From Candidatus Melainabacteria bacterium (GTDB taxonomy: Bacteria > Cyanobacteriota > Vampirovibrionia > Obscuribacterales > Obscuribacteraceae): a stretch of DNA of 6,593 nt. Numbering within the stretch: position 1 is the first letter of the stretch; every line of letters starts with the position of its first letter. Below, piece after piece: positions 6,538 through 6,593 of this stretch. The notes under the pieces are model-generated. The model made no database searches and had not been told where the DNA came from. It saw nothing but the letters and a program-made list of their open reading frames with translations. Where the stretch lies: positions 1 through 6,593 of the forward strand of contig PSRH01000001.1 of assembly GCA_003175915.1 (NCBI GenBank), read 5' to 3'. Both the position numbers and the translations under genes were made by a program.

Positions 6538-6593
6538 TCTATTGGACAGGTTTTGCACAACTTCGGCCAATAACCTTACTATCGTCTACATCT

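Noticed and set aside
1..6593. CRISPR array, insertion sequence, tRNA or phage genes
   Set aside because: There are no regularly spaced repeats, transposase-like frames, terminal inverted repeats, tRNA-like cloverleaf or phage-type proteins on either strand.

Overview
This is a bacterial window with a roughly balanced base composition. It holds four complete protein genes and one partial gene. Nothing in it fixes the taxon. A bacterial guaA, Shine-Dalgarno-type starts, a GTG start and tight gene packing show a bacterium. The membrane glycosyltransferase-like genes, a TPR gene and several CGATCG sites would fit a cyanobacterial relative such as Vampirovibrionia (Melainabacteria), but that is a weak guess.

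Layout from left to right: (1) bases 1-468, minus strand: the N-terminal 156 codons of a protein with a TPR-like helical repeat, cut by the window edge. (2) Bases 469-622: a gap with a perfect 11-bp hairpin followed by TTTT on the minus strand, a likely terminator for the operon to its right, and a 13-base palindrome upstream of the TPR gene. (3) Bases 623-4954, minus strand: a compact three-gene run transcribed right to left. Its order is guaA (GMP synthase), a 571-residue multi-spanning GT-C-like membrane protein whose ATG directly follows the guaA stop codon, and a UbiA-superfamily prenyltransferase closest to decaprenyl-phosphate phosphoribosyltransferase. (4) Bases 4955-5245: a divergent intergenic region with short palindromes and only weak promoter-like matches. 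(5) Bases 5246-6484, plus strand: a polytopic membrane protein resembling DUF2029/GT87 polyprenyl-phosphate-sugar glycosyltransferases. (6) Bases 6485-6593: a non-coding tail with an imperfect hairpin.

A possible common theme is envelope glycan assembly using polyprenyl-phosphate-linked sugars. The UbiA enzyme would make a polyprenyl-phosphate pentose from PRPP, and the two GT-C-type proteins are the kind that consume such lipid-linked donors. guaA is a housekeeping purine gene whose nucleotide pathway also starts from PRPP, so its co-transcription with the UbiA gene may be metabolic logic or chance. I see no mobile element, CRISPR array, rRNA, tRNA or clear riboswitch. Most of the window looks like ordinary chromosome.
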